This document shows, one piece after another, positions 15,307 through 23,075 of a DNA stretch of 49,898 nt (positions are counted from its first letter, which is position 1; the number at the start of each line of letters is the position of its first letter). The stretch is from Megamonas sp. UBA1799 (lineage in GTDB: Bacteria; Bacillota; Negativicutes; Selenomonadales; Selenomonadaceae). Below the pieces are notes generated by a model. It saw only the letters and a list, made by a program, of their open reading frames with translations. It was not told the DNA's origin and searched no databases. The stretch is taken from NCBI GenBank assembly GCA_002319815.1, contig DCFR01000051.1, forward strand, positions 1-49,898. The letters are read 5' to 3'. Both the position numbers and the translations under genes were made by a program.

Positions 15307-16356
15307 ATGCCGGATTATATTTTGGCGTTTCTGATAGCTCTGGTGGTTGCGTTTGCGATTACGCCGGGAGTTATTTTTTTGGCTGATAAAACAGGGGCGA
15401 TGGATGAGCCGGATGCGCGTAAAGTGCATAAAAAACCAATTCCGCGTATTGGCGGACTGGGAATTTATGCAGCGTTTATGGCGGCGGTCCTCACAATCAT
15501 GGCATATACCGATGTGCCGGATGATGTGATGCATGGGATGATTGGTCTGCTGGTGAGCGGGACGCTGATTGTGCTTTTGGGGCTGGTTGATGATTATAAA
15601 AATCTGCCGGCGAAGGTGAAATTGGTGGGGCAGATTGCCGCGGCTTGCGTTTTGGTAGCTTTTGATGTTCGCATTGATTTTGTCACCGATCCGTTTGGCG
15701 ACTTTTTGTATCTGGAATATCTGGCAATACCAGTAACGGTATTCTGGATTGTCGGGATCACAAATACCGTGAATCTGATTGATGGGCTCGATGGTCTGGC
15801 TGCCGGCGTTGCAACCATTGCCGCGGTGACGATTTTTCTGGTGGCGATGCAGCAGGGCTTTACGGTGGTGGCGGTTCTTACGGCAGCGCTGGCCGGTTCG
15901 GCGTTTGGCTTTTTGTATTACAATTTCAATCCGGCGCGTATTTTTATGGGTGACACCGGCAGTATGTTTCTGGGCTTTATGCTGGCGGGCATTTCGATTA
16001 TCGGCGCGGTGAAGAGCGCGGCGACAATCGCGTTGATTGTGCCGATTCTGGCGCTGGGGCTTCCCATTCTCGACACGACTTTTGCCATTGTGCGCCGGTA
16101 TCGCGGCGGCGTGCCGATTTTTAAGCCGGATAAGGGGCATCTGCATCATCGGCTGTTGGACCTCGGTTTTACGCAGCGGCAGGCCGTGCTGCTGATGTAT
16201 ATTATCAGCGCGCTGCTGGGGCTTAGCGCCGTCGCTTTGACAGAAGTCAGCACCGGTATTGCGGTACTGATTGTCGTTGGCGTCGTGAGCGCGGTGCTTT
16301 ATGGCGCCAAGAAGATTGGCATTTTTCATATGAATACGTCAGCGCATAGTCACTGA
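15307..16356 (+). CDS. wecA: Undecaprenyl-phosphate N-acetylhexosamine-1-phosphate transferase (WecA/TagO family)
   Basis: An integral membrane enzyme of 349 residues with about 10-11 helices. It transfers GlcNAc-1-phosphate (or a related sugar phosphate) from UDP-sugar to the lipid carrier, starting surface polysaccharide synthesis. Landmarks are KVHKKPIPRIGG near 40-50, LGLVDDYKNLPAK with the Asp pair, NTVNLIDGLDGLA near 155-167, FMGDTGSMFLG near 216-226 and the cytoplasmic HLHHRL motif near 280. The start follows AAAAGGGGTG. The UDP-GlcNAc 2-epimerase gene is next downstream, which supports a role in an envelope polymer or ManNAc-containing linkage unit rather than peptidoglycan (MraY). 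Confidence 0.88.
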   Translation: MPDYILAFLIALVVAFAITPGVIFLADKTGAMDEPDARKVHKKPIPRIGGLGIYAAFMAAVLTIMAYTDVPDDVMHGMIGLLVSGTLIVLLGLVDDYKNLPAKVKLVGQIAAACVLVAFDVRIDFVTDPFGDFLYLEYLAIPVTVFWIVGITNTVNLIDGLDGLAAGVATIAAVTIFLVAMQQGFTVVAVLTAALAGSAFGFLYYNFNPARIFMGDTGSMFLGFMLAGISIIGAVKSAATIALIVPILALGLPILDTTFAIVRRYRGGVPIFKPDKGHLHHRLLDLGFTQRQAVLLMYIISALLGLSAVALTEVSTGIAVLIVVGVVSAVLYGAKKIGIFHMNTSAHSH

Positions 16357-16364
16357 GAAAATGG

Positions 16365-16390
16365 AAGGCGTGCGGAGGCACGCCTTTATT
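16365..16390 (+). terminator. Intercistronic hairpin between wecA and wecB
   Basis: A perfect 9-bp GC-rich stem (16365-16373 with 16378-16386, 4-nt loop) is followed by TATTAT rather than a clean T-run. It probably causes partial termination or protects the upstream mRNA end; the next start is only 23 nt away. Confidence 0.5.
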
Positions 16391-16412
16391 ATAACGGTGG
16401 AGGAGTTTAAGG

Positions 16413-17570
16413 ATGAAGAAAAAAATCAAGGTAATGACGGTTTTCGGCACGCGGCCGGAGGCAATCAAGATGGCTCCGGTGGTGCTGGAACTGGCGAAAC
16501 ATCCGGAGACGATTATTCCGGTGGTGGCGGTTACCGCCCAGCATCGGGAAATGTTGGATCAGGTGCTGCATCTTTTTGATATTCGGCCGGATTATGATCT
16601 TGATATCATGGCTGCCGGTCAGACCTTGTTCGATATCACGACCCGAGCGATGATGGGTCTGGATAAGGTGCTTTCGGAGGAAAACCCCGATCTGGTTCTG
16701 GTGCATGGCGATACGACGACGACTTTTGCCGGCGCATTGGCGGCTTATTATCATCAGATTGATGTTGGTCATGTGGAGGCCGGTCTGCGCACGCATAATA
16801 AATATTCGCCGTTTCCAGAGGAAATGAATCGTCATCTGACCGGCGCTATTGCCGATCTGCATTTTGCTCCGACGGATACTTCTGAGAAGAATCTTTTGGC
16901 GGAAGCGGTGGATTCCCAGCGGATTTTTGTTACGGGTAATACGGTGATTGATGCGCTGCATCATACGGTGCGCGCCGATTTTCATTTTGAGGAGCCGCTG
17001 TTGGAACGTATAGACTATGCCCAGCGTCGGGTTGTGCTGGTGACTACGCATCGTCGTGAGAATCTGGGCGAGCCGATGCGTCATGTGTACAAGGCGCTGC
17101 GTCAGTTGGTGGAAGAATTTGACGATATTGAAGTCGTTTTTCCCGTACACCGCAATCCGAAGGTCCGGGAGGTTGTGCGTCAGGAATTGGGGGGGATCGA
17201 GCGGGTTCATCTGATTGATCCCTTAGAGTATGAACCGTTTGCTAATCTTATGCATCGGTCGTTTTTGATTTTGACCGATTCCGGCGGCGTACAGGAAGAA
17301 GCGCCCGCATTGGGCAAACCGGTTTTGGTTTTGCGCGATACGACCGAACGGCCGGAAGCGGTTGAAGCAGGAACGGTGCGGCTGATTGGTACAGATCGCA
17401 GCCGGGTCTACGATGAAGCCAAGCGTTTGCTGACGGATACGACGGTTTATCATCAGATGGCTGAGGCCTGCAATCCGTATGGCGACGGTAAGGCTGCCTG
17501 TCGTATTGTGCAGGCGATTCTCTGGCATTATGGGCTGGCGGCTGCCGGGCCGGATCGCTTTAAAGCCTGA
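16413..17570 (+). CDS. wecB: UDP-N-acetylglucosamine 2-epimerase (non-hydrolysing)
   Basis: A cytoplasmic enzyme of 385 residues that interconverts UDP-GlcNAc and UDP-ManNAc for surface polysaccharides. It has the family opening VMTVFGTRPEAIKMAPVV, TAQHREMLDQ near 45, VHGDTTTTFAGALAAYY near 92-108, GHVEAGLRTHNKYSPFPEE near 113-131, VTTHRRENLG near 210 and LTDSGGVQEEAP near 286, including the Asp/Glu/His residues of the active site. Length is standard. The ATG follows GGAGG at a good distance. It lies between wecA and the ATP synthase operon, an order often seen in Firmicutes, where the next gene is an atpZ/atpI-type small membrane protein. Confidence 0.93.
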   Translation: MKKKIKVMTVFGTRPEAIKMAPVVLELAKHPETIIPVVAVTAQHREMLDQVLHLFDIRPDYDLDIMAAGQTLFDITTRAMMGLDKVLSEENPDLVLVHGDTTTTFAGALAAYYHQIDVGHVEAGLRTHNKYSPFPEEMNRHLTGAIADLHFAPTDTSEKNLLAEAVDSQRIFVTGNTVIDALHHTVRADFHFEEPLLERIDYAQRRVVLVTTHRRENLGEPMRHVYKALRQLVEEFDDIEVVFPVHRNPKVREVVRQELGGIERVHLIDPLEYEPFANLMHRSFLILTDSGGVQEEAPALGKPVLVLRDTTERPEAVEAGTVRLIGTDRSRVYDEAKRLLTDTTVYHQMAEACNPYGDGKAACRIVQAILWHYGLAAAGPDRFKA

Positions 17571-17621
17571 CCGATGGAGGCAGGCGTAACGATGCGGCGC
17601 CGAGAAAGGAAGAGCTGTGCT

Positions 17622-17879
17622 ATGCAGCAGCAAGATGGGCAGCAAAAAAAACAGGATGAAAAGAAAAAATATGAGGAACTGCGCAAACTTGTTTGGGCAG
17701 CTTCCTTTTTTTGTGGTCTGGGAATTTATCTAGCCGTCACCGTAGGCGTCTGCATCTGGCTGGGCGACCATTTCGATCAATATTTTCAGACGGCGCCTGC
17801 CGGCCGTATGGCGGGGATTATCTTGGGCTTCCCGATTGCTATATATTCCATATACAAAAAAATCAGGCAGGAATGGTAA
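17622..17879 (+). CDS. atpZ: AtpZ/AtpI family small membrane protein
   Basis: A small inner-membrane protein (85 residues from this start) with a Lys/Gln-rich N-terminus and two predicted helices joined by a short loop: ASFFCGLGIYLAVTVGVCIW and AGIILGFPIAIYSIYKKIRQ. AtpZ-type proteins precede F1Fo operons and are linked with assembly or magnesium/calcium supply. The start is uncertain: ATG 17622 has AAAGGAAG at about 10 nt, ATG 17592 has GGAGG at 11 nt, and ATG 17574 has nothing useful. It follows wecB closely and ends just before the atp promoter at 17887, so it may be transcribed mainly with wecB. Confidence 0.75.
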   Translation: MQQQDGQQKKQDEKKKYEELRKLVWAASFFCGLGIYLAVTVGVCIWLGDHFDQYFQTAPAGRMAGIILGFPIAIYSIYKKIRQEW

Positions 17880-17886
17880 TTTGCTC

Positions 17887-17916
17887 TTGCGTTTATCTGA
17901 TTCTTCGGGGTATAAT
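17887..17916 (+). promoter_or_regulatory. Promoter of the ATP synthase operon
   Basis: TTGCGT at 17887-17892 and TATAAT at 17911-17916 are separated by 18 bp. It starts just inside the atpZ/atpI gap and would drive atpI-atpC. Confidence 0.65.
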
Positions 17917-17961
17917 AAAGTGCAAATATATTCGTCAAAGGCAGTTTTGCTGAGGAGGAAT

Positions 17962-18351
17962 ATGAGACATTTCTTATCAATCTATGGCAGGGGTGGCAGA
18001 TATATGCTTAAGCTCCTGGCAGCATGCACGCTTATAGCTCTAATTTCTTTTATTAGTCGGGGAGAGTTTTGGCTCGTTGGCGCGCTTTTTGCTGGGTATG
18101 TGGCGGCCTTTATTTGTTGCTGGAGCCTGACCAACCGTATGGGACACGCAGCTTTTGACTTGCAAAAAGCAATCCGTCAAATTGCGCGCGGCCCATTTAT
18201 ACGCATGGGGTCGCTGTTCCTCATTTTGGGAGGAGTAGCGCAGTTTTCTGCGCATGCTCTTTTTACGGCGGCAGGAGGATATTTCCTGTTCATGTTGTTG
18301 GCGCTTGGGTGTCTGCTGGCAGATCGTTGCCATGGTGGCGAGAAGAACTGA
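17962..18351 (+). CDS. atpI: ATP synthase subunit I-like membrane protein
   Basis: A small hydrophobic protein of about 129 residues with four predicted helices (LKLLAACTLIALISF, FWLVGALFAGYVAAFICCW, FIRMGSLFLILGG and a final FLFMLLALGCLL). The position directly before atpB and the four-helix form match AtpI, an assembly factor for the c ring or an ion channel subunit that is not part of the final enzyme. AGGAGG lies only 3 nt from the ATG at 17962; the ATG at 18004 with AGGGGTGG is an alternative. Sequence conservation in this family is poor, so the call relies on topology and gene order. Confidence 0.72.
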   Translation: MRHFLSIYGRGGRYMLKLLAACTLIALISFISRGEFWLVGALFAGYVAAFICCWSLTNRMGHAAFDLQKAIRQIARGPFIRMGSLFLILGGVAQFSAHALFTAAGGYFLFMLLALGCLLADRCHGGEKN

Positions 18352-18378
18352 GAATTCTTTAGAAAAGGAGGGGGTTTT

Positions 18379-19053
18379 ATGCACCAAATCGGTGTCCGCG
18401 AAGTCGTAGAGATCGGCGGTTTTCATTTTAACGCCGAAACAATTCTTATGACGTGGATTACTATGGCAATTGTCATACTGATTGCAGTTCTGGCGACGCG
18501 GCATCTGAAGGAAGTACCGGTTGGCTGGCAGAATGCAGTGGAAGCTGTAGTAAATTTGCTGCAAGGGCAGATGGATGCGATCATGGGTCCGGAAGGACGA
18601 TCTTTGGCGCCATTGTTTATTACAATGTTTCTGTTTTTGCTGATTGCCAATTGGCTTGGCCTTTGTCCGGGAATGGCTTCGCCGACAAATGATTTGAACA
18701 CGACACTGGGTATGGCTATCATGGTTTCCCTGGTTATTCATGGAATTGGTCTGGCAAAACAAGGTGTAAGCCATTTGGGTCATTTTTTCCAGCCTTTTGC
18801 ACCGTTTGTCTTCCTCAATCTTATTGAAGAAGTATCAAGGCCGGCTACGCTTGCTTTTCGTCTCTTTGGTAATATTTTGGCAGGCGAAGTGCTCATTATT
18901 ATTTTGCTGCAGCTTATTCCGTGGTATTTGAACTGGGCGCCAAGTTGCATTTGGCTGATGTTCAGTATTTTTGTCGGTGCGATTCAGGCATTTGTATTTA
19001 CGATGTTGTCGATTACGTACATTGCACCGTCGGTTCATGTACACCATAAGTAA
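18379..19053 (+). CDS. atpB: F-type ATP synthase subunit a
   Basis: A 224-residue membrane stator subunit forming the two half-channels facing the c ring. The essential arginine is Arg161 in the helix segment SRPATLAFRLFGNILAGE; the next conserved segment is FVGAIQAFVFTMLSITYI near residues 198-215. AAAGGAGGGGG precedes the ATG. Length is at the short end for bacteria, typical of Firmicutes. A 185-nt structured spacer follows before atpE. Together with the c subunit it sets ion specificity; the unusual c subunit makes its channel polar residues worth comparison. Confidence 0.93.
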   Translation: MHQIGVREVVEIGGFHFNAETILMTWITMAIVILIAVLATRHLKEVPVGWQNAVEAVVNLLQGQMDAIMGPEGRSLAPLFITMFLFLLIANWLGLCPGMASPTNDLNTTLGMAIMVSLVIHGIGLAKQGVSHLGHFFQPFAPFVFLNLIEEVSRPATLAFRLFGNILAGEVLIIILLQLIPWYLNWAPSCIWLMFSIFVGAIQAFVFTMLSITYIAPSVHVHHK

Positions 19054-19238
19054 TCTGCAGGGCAGGGATTGCTTTTCTGCTGTGAGGCAGAAAACGGATG
19101 TTTTACTGTTACCGCGTGAACCGTGGGAGGTTAAGCCGGCCGGCAGCTCCGATAGGAGCCTTCAGGCGGGAAATCGATGCATGGGCGTCGATAGTTCGGA
19201 TGTTTAAAATTTTTTATATTTTTAAGGAGGATTTTTTT
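19054..19238 (+). other. Structured atpB-atpE intercistronic spacer
   Basis: This 185-nt spacer is much longer than others in the operon and contains three small hairpins: TTTTCTGC/GCAGAAAA (19073-19080 with 19087-19094, 6-nt loop), GCTCC/GGAGC (19146-19150 with 19155-19159) and ATCGA/TCGAT (19173-19177 with 19188-19192). An AT-rich run then leads to the strong AAGGAGG of atpE. No open reading frame with a start signal is seen. It may protect or enhance translation of the c subunit, which is needed in several copies; this is inference. Confidence 0.5.
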
Positions 19239-19481
19239 ATGTCACCAGTTGTTGCTTCTTTATTTGCGGTTATGGGAATTATGGCTTTTGCTTCAGCGGC
19301 TGCTTGCTATGGCGATTCCAAGGTATTGTCGAAGTTTATTGAAGGTATTACGCGTCAGCCGGAAGCAAAAGATGCTTTGTTCACGAATGCACTTATCTCG
19401 GTTGGTTTGATTGAGTCTATGCCAATTATTGCTACCGTTATTGTTCTTATCATTCTGTTCGCAGATCCTCTCCTTAAATAA
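19239..19481 (+). CDS. atpE: F-type ATP synthase subunit c
   Basis: An 80-residue hairpin membrane protein that forms the rotor ring. The polar loop RQPE lies at 39-42. Helix 2 carries the ion-binding Glu59 followed by Ser60 (LIESMP). Helix 1 is odd: at the site of Gln32 of the Ilyobacter sodium-binding ring, exactly 33 residues before the Glu, it has Asp26, then Ser27 and Lys28. The GxGxGxG packing motif is replaced by Ser19-x-Ala21-x-Cys23-x-Gly25. The Tyr70 equivalent is Ile64. This resembles the two-carboxylate rotor of Fusobacterium nucleatum (Glu32/Glu65). The ATG follows AAGGAGG; an upstream in-frame extension has no initiation signal. Ion specificity (sodium or proton) cannot be settled by eye. 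Confidence 0.93.
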   Translation: MSPVVASLFAVMGIMAFASAAACYGDSKVLSKFIEGITRQPEAKDALFTNALISVGLIESMPIIATVIVLIILFADPLLK

Positions 19482-19556
19482 GCGGAGTGTGGTAAAAGGG
19501 CGGCGGCTTCTGCCAGTCGCCTTTTCGCGTAATAGGTGCGTAGGGAGGGAAAACAG

Positions 19557-20060
19557 ATGATCGATTTAAATTCGACGTTCTTCGTACAAATCCTGAATTT
19601 TGTGGTCCTGCTGCTGGTTTTGAAAAAATTTGCTTGGGGGCCATTGACGAAGACCTTACAGGAACGGTCGAATAAGATTGCCAATACGATCCAACAGGCG
19701 GATGAAGACCGTGCCAAAGCATCAGAGCTCAAAAAAGATTATGAGGGCCAGTTGACGGATGCACGGCGCAAGGCACAGGAAATTATGGACGCAGCGACGA
19801 AGCGCTCAGAGGAAGAGCACCAGTTAAGCGTCGAGAATACAAGACATGAAATTGAGCAAATGAAAAAAGCGGCTCAGGCACAGATACAGCGGGATCGCGA
19901 TCTGGCTGCCAAACAGCTTAAGGGCGAGATGGTTGCTATGTCTTTGGCAGCTGCCAGCAAACTGCTTGCAAAGCAGATGGATGATGAGGCAAATGCCCGG
20001 CTCGTTAATGATTTTATTAGCGAACTTGAAAAAGATAAGATCGGTGATTTGCCATGTTAA
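19557..20060 (+). CDS. atpF: F-type ATP synthase subunit b
   Basis: A 167-residue peripheral stalk subunit: one N-terminal membrane helix (FFVQILNFVVLLLVLKKFAW), then a long charged coiled coil that links to delta on F1. Residues such as PLTKTLQERSNKIANTIQQA are typical of the family. The ATG at 19557 follows GGGAGGG; a GTG seven codons earlier is less likely. The end overlaps the atpH start by 7 nt. A single b gene is present, so the stalk is a b homodimer. Confidence 0.93.
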   Translation: MIDLNSTFFVQILNFVVLLLVLKKFAWGPLTKTLQERSNKIANTIQQADEDRAKASELKKDYEGQLTDARRKAQEIMDAATKRSEEEHQLSVENTRHEIEQMKKAAQAQIQRDRDLAAKQLKGEMVAMSLAAASKLLAKQMDDEANARLVNDFISELEKDKIGDLPC

Positions 20061-20593
20061 ATTTACAGCTTGCCAGAAAATATTCTCGTGCCATCTTTTT
20101 GTTGGCCCAGGAAGAGAATAAACTGATTGAATATGGTCAGGAGCTGACAGAAGTCAGCAAGGCGATTTTTGGTCAGGCTGATTTTAAGGCTTTTATGACG
20201 AATCCGCGCGTTCAGGCGCGGTCGAAAAAAGAACTTGTAACCAAACTGTTCCGGGAGAATATGTCCCAGACGGTCTTCCATTTTTTAATGCTTCTGATTG
20301 ATAAAAAGCGCGAAGTGCTTCTTGAAGAGATTGCTCGTGAATATGAGGTCTTTTCCAATCAGGCGCGCGGTATTGTGATTGCAGATGTTACGACAGCCAG
20401 GATTATGAGCGAGGTGCAGTCAGCCGGACTCAAATCCAAACTGGAAAAAGTCACCGGCAAGACGATCCGGCTCCGCCCGCATGTGAATGCGGCTATCATT
20501 GGCGGCGCAATCGTCCGCATGGGCGACAAGCGTATCGACGGCAGTGTAGCCGGTCGTATGCAGGCATTACAAGCGGAACTTTTGGCAGATTAA
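20054..20593 (+). CDS. atpH: F-type ATP synthase subunit delta
   Basis: A 179-residue stalk subunit connecting b to the top of F1. The N-terminal helical domain begins LARKYSRAIFLLAQEENK; the C-terminal part has VTTARIMSEVQ, and DKRIDGSVAGRMQAL, as in OSCP/delta proteins. The ATG lies inside the end of atpF, indicating coupling. Length and order are normal. Confidence 0.92.
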   Translation: MLNLQLARKYSRAIFLLAQEENKLIEYGQELTEVSKAIFGQADFKAFMTNPRVQARSKKELVTKLFRENMSQTVFHFLMLLIDKKREVLLEEIAREYEVFSNQARGIVIADVTTARIMSEVQSAGLKSKLEKVTGKTIRLRPHVNAAIIGGAIVRMGDKRIDGSVAGRMQALQAELLAD

Positions 20594-20620
20594 GTGATGA
20601 AATTGGGGTGACAGCGAAGT

Positions 20621-22138
20621 ATGAAAATGAATCCGGAAGAAATAACAGCCATCATCAAGGAGCAAATCAAGAATTATGACGTTGATTTGAACGTTGATGA
20701 TGTTGGCACTGTTATCGAAATTGGTGACGGCATCGCCCATATCCATGGCCTGCAAAAGGCTATGGCCGGCGAGCTGCTCGATTTCGGCAACGATATATTC
20801 GGAATGGTTCTGAACCTTGAGCAGGACAATGTCGGCGCTGTTGTTCTCGGTCGTGAGACTGAGATCATGGAAGGCGATGAAGTAAAACGCACGGGTAAGA
20901 TCATGCAGGTGCCGGTTGGCGAAGCCATGATCGGACGCGTTGTGGATGCTTTGGGCCGTCCTATTGATGGCAAGGGCGCTATTGAGACGACGGAATTCCG
21001 TCCGGTTGAAAACCGGGCGCCTGGTATTGCCGACAGAAAATCGGTACATGAGCCTTTGCAGACGGGTATTAAATCCATCGATGCTCTGGTGCCAATCGGA
21101 CGCGGACAGCGCGAACTTATTATCGGCGACCGCGGCACGGGTAAAACGGCAATTGCCATTGATACCATTATCAATCAGAAAGGTCAGAACTGCATATGCG
21201 TATATGTAGCGATCGGCCAGAAGGCTTCTACGGTAGCGCGGGTTCTTAAAACGCTCGAGAAGCATGGCGCTATGGAGTACACCATCATTGTTGCTGCTAT
21301 GGCTGCAGACAGTGCGCCGCTGCAATATCTGGCGCCGTATTCCGGCGTTTCGATGGCAGAGTATTTTATGTATAAAGGCGGTCATGTGCTCTGCGTCTAT
21401 GATGATTTGACAAAACATGCGGCAGCTTACCGTGCAATGTCCCTGCTGCTCCGCCGTCCGCCAGGACGCGAAGCGTATCCGGGCGATGTATTCTATTTGC
21501 ACTCTCGTTTGCTTGAGCGTGCGGCTAAACTTTCCGATGCGCTGGGCGCGGGCTCGATTACGGCTTTGCCGATTATTGAGACACTGGCCGGCGATGTTGG
21601 CGGTTACATTCCAACGAATGTTATCTCCATTACCGATGGTCAGATCATGCTGGAAACGGAAATGTTCTATTCCGGCATTCGTCCGGCAGTCAATGTCGGC
21701 CTTTCGGTATCCCGTGTCGGCGGCAGCGCACAGATCAAGGCTATGAAACAGGTCGCTGGTACTATGCGTCTGGATTTGGCCCAGTATCGTGAGTTGGCGG
21801 CATTTTCCCAGTTCGGTTCCGATCTGGACAAAGCCACCAAGGATCAGTTGGATCGCGGCGCCCGCATGGTTGAGACTCTGAAGCAGGCGCAGTATTCACC
21901 GCTGGTAGTTCAGGATCAGGTTTTAGTTATTTATACGGCTGTCCGCGGATTCCTGTCGGATATTCCGGTGGACAAGGTCGTTACGTTCCAGAGAGACTTC
22001 CTGAAATTCATGCATACAAACCATTCGGAGCTTGGCGATAAGATTGCCAGCCAGAAGAAGTTGGATGATGAGCTTGAGGCGTCTATTAATAAAGCGATCG
22101 AGGAGTTCAAAGAAACCGTTACTTACAAAATGGCATGA
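20621..22138 (+). CDS. atpA: F-type ATP synthase subunit alpha
   Basis: The 505-residue non-catalytic nucleotide-binding subunit of F1. The P-loop is GDRGTGKT at 169-176, and the arginine-finger region is in ISVSRVGG-like sequence LSVSRVGGSAQ near 365. The N-terminal region has the short beta-barrel IEIGDGIAHIHGL. The start at 20621 follows GGGGTGA. Length equals that of other bacterial alpha subunits. Nothing unusual is seen. Confidence 0.96.
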   Translation: MKMNPEEITAIIKEQIKNYDVDLNVDDVGTVIEIGDGIAHIHGLQKAMAGELLDFGNDIFGMVLNLEQDNVGAVVLGRETEIMEGDEVKRTGKIMQVPVGEAMIGRVVDALGRPIDGKGAIETTEFRPVENRAPGIADRKSVHEPLQTGIKSIDALVPIGRGQRELIIGDRGTGKTAIAIDTIINQKGQNCICVYVAIGQKASTVARVLKTLEKHGAMEYTIIVAAMAADSAPLQYLAPYSGVSMAEYFMYKGGHVLCVYDDLTKHAAAYRAMSLLLRRPPGREAYPGDVFYLHSRLLERAAKLSDALGAGSITALPIIETLAGDVGGYIPTNVISITDGQIMLETEMFYSGIRPAVNVGLSVSRVGGSAQIKAMKQVAGTMRLDLAQYRELAAFSQFGSDLDKATKDQLDRGARMVETLKQAQYSPLVVQDQVLVIYTAVRGFLSDIPVDKVVTFQRDFLKFMHTNHSELGDKIASQKKLDDELEASINKAIEEFKETVTYKMA

Positions 22139-22157
22139 GGCGCGAGGTGATTTTTAA

Positions 22158-23063
22158 TTGGCTAGTTTACAAGACATACGCCGGCGGATCAAGAGTGTAA
22201 AGAGTATCCAGCAAATCACCAAAGCGATGAAGATGGTTGCAGCCGCCCGCCTGCGCAGGGCGCAGCAGGCAGCGGTAGCCAATAAGCCGTATGCGGATAA
22301 AATGGCAGAGGTTGTGGAAAATGTCGCGTCAAATGTCGGCGACTTTAAACATCCTCTTCTGGAGACACACCCGGAAGGCAAGGAGCTTTTTCTGGTAGTT
22401 GCTTCAGATAAAGGCTTGGCCGGTGCTTATGCCAGCAACGTTTTCAAGGCGACAACGGCACAGATTCCGGATAAGGAAGCCGTTGATCTCATTACGATTG
22501 GCCGCAAGACCCAGGAGCACTTCAAAAGCCGTGAGTATCATATCGTGAAATCTTATATCGGCATCAGCGAACGCCCAACTTTTGAGCATGCGCGTGCGAT
22601 TGCCTCGGATATTATGGAGCGGTATGAGAGCGGTTCCTATAGTGTGATTCATATCGTTTACACGCGGTTTGTTTCGGCGATTAATTCGGTGCCGGAGACG
22701 TTTCAACTGCTGCCGTTTGAAGGGCTGGTAGGACAGGCTTCTGAAGAAGGCAGTTTTGATGAAGATGAAGACGAGCATGAAGCAGACGAGGATGAAGCAG
22801 ATTTTTCGGAGTATATTTTCGAGCCGTCTGCGGATGAAGTATTGGGCTTCTTGCTGCCGCAGTATTTGGTGACTATGATCTATGCAGCGCAGCTGCAGGC
22901 CGCAGCGAGTGAGCTGAGCTCGCGCATGACAGCGATGAGCAATGCGACCGACAATGCGGAGGATCTCATCAAGAAGTTAGACTTGCATTATAATAAAGTA
23001 CGTCAGGCCAACATTACCCGCGAGATCACAGAGATCGTGGGCGGTGCTGAAGCCTTGAAGTAA
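22158..23063 (+). CDS. atpG: F-type ATP synthase subunit gamma with an acidic insert
   Basis: The 301-residue central shaft subunit. It opens with DIRRRIKSVKSIQQITKAMKMV and ends with the ARITREI-like ANITREITEIVGGAEAL coiled-coil helix. Translation starts at a TTG with GAGGTGA upstream. Between residues 195 and 218 it carries a stretch in which about 15 of 24 residues are Asp or Glu; this makes it 10-15 residues longer than usual. The insert lies in the globular domain before the C-terminal helix (FLLPQYLVTMIYAAQLQAAA). It may affect regulation or contact with epsilon; no function is known. Confidence 0.95.
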   Translation: MASLQDIRRRIKSVKSIQQITKAMKMVAAARLRRAQQAAVANKPYADKMAEVVENVASNVGDFKHPLLETHPEGKELFLVVASDKGLAGAYASNVFKATTAQIPDKEAVDLITIGRKTQEHFKSREYHIVKSYIGISERPTFEHARAIASDIMERYESGSYSVIHIVYTRFVSAINSVPETFQLLPFEGLVGQASEEGSFDEDEDEHEADEDEADFSEYIFEPSADEVLGFLLPQYLVTMIYAAQLQAAASELSSRMTAMSNATDNAEDLIKKLDLHYNKVRQANITREITEIVGGAEALK

Positions 23064-23075
23064 GGAGGTCTACCA

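Noticed and set aside
15112..16329. Long minus-strand open frame opposite the wecA-like gene
   Set aside because: The plus-strand gene has clear membrane enzyme motifs; the opposite frame is very rich in Arg, His, Gln and Asn and has no recognisable domain.
17836..17961. N-terminal extension of AtpI from the frame start at 17836
   Set aside because: This part overlaps atpZ and the atp promoter and has no ribosome-binding site; AtpI starts more plausibly at 17962 or 18004.
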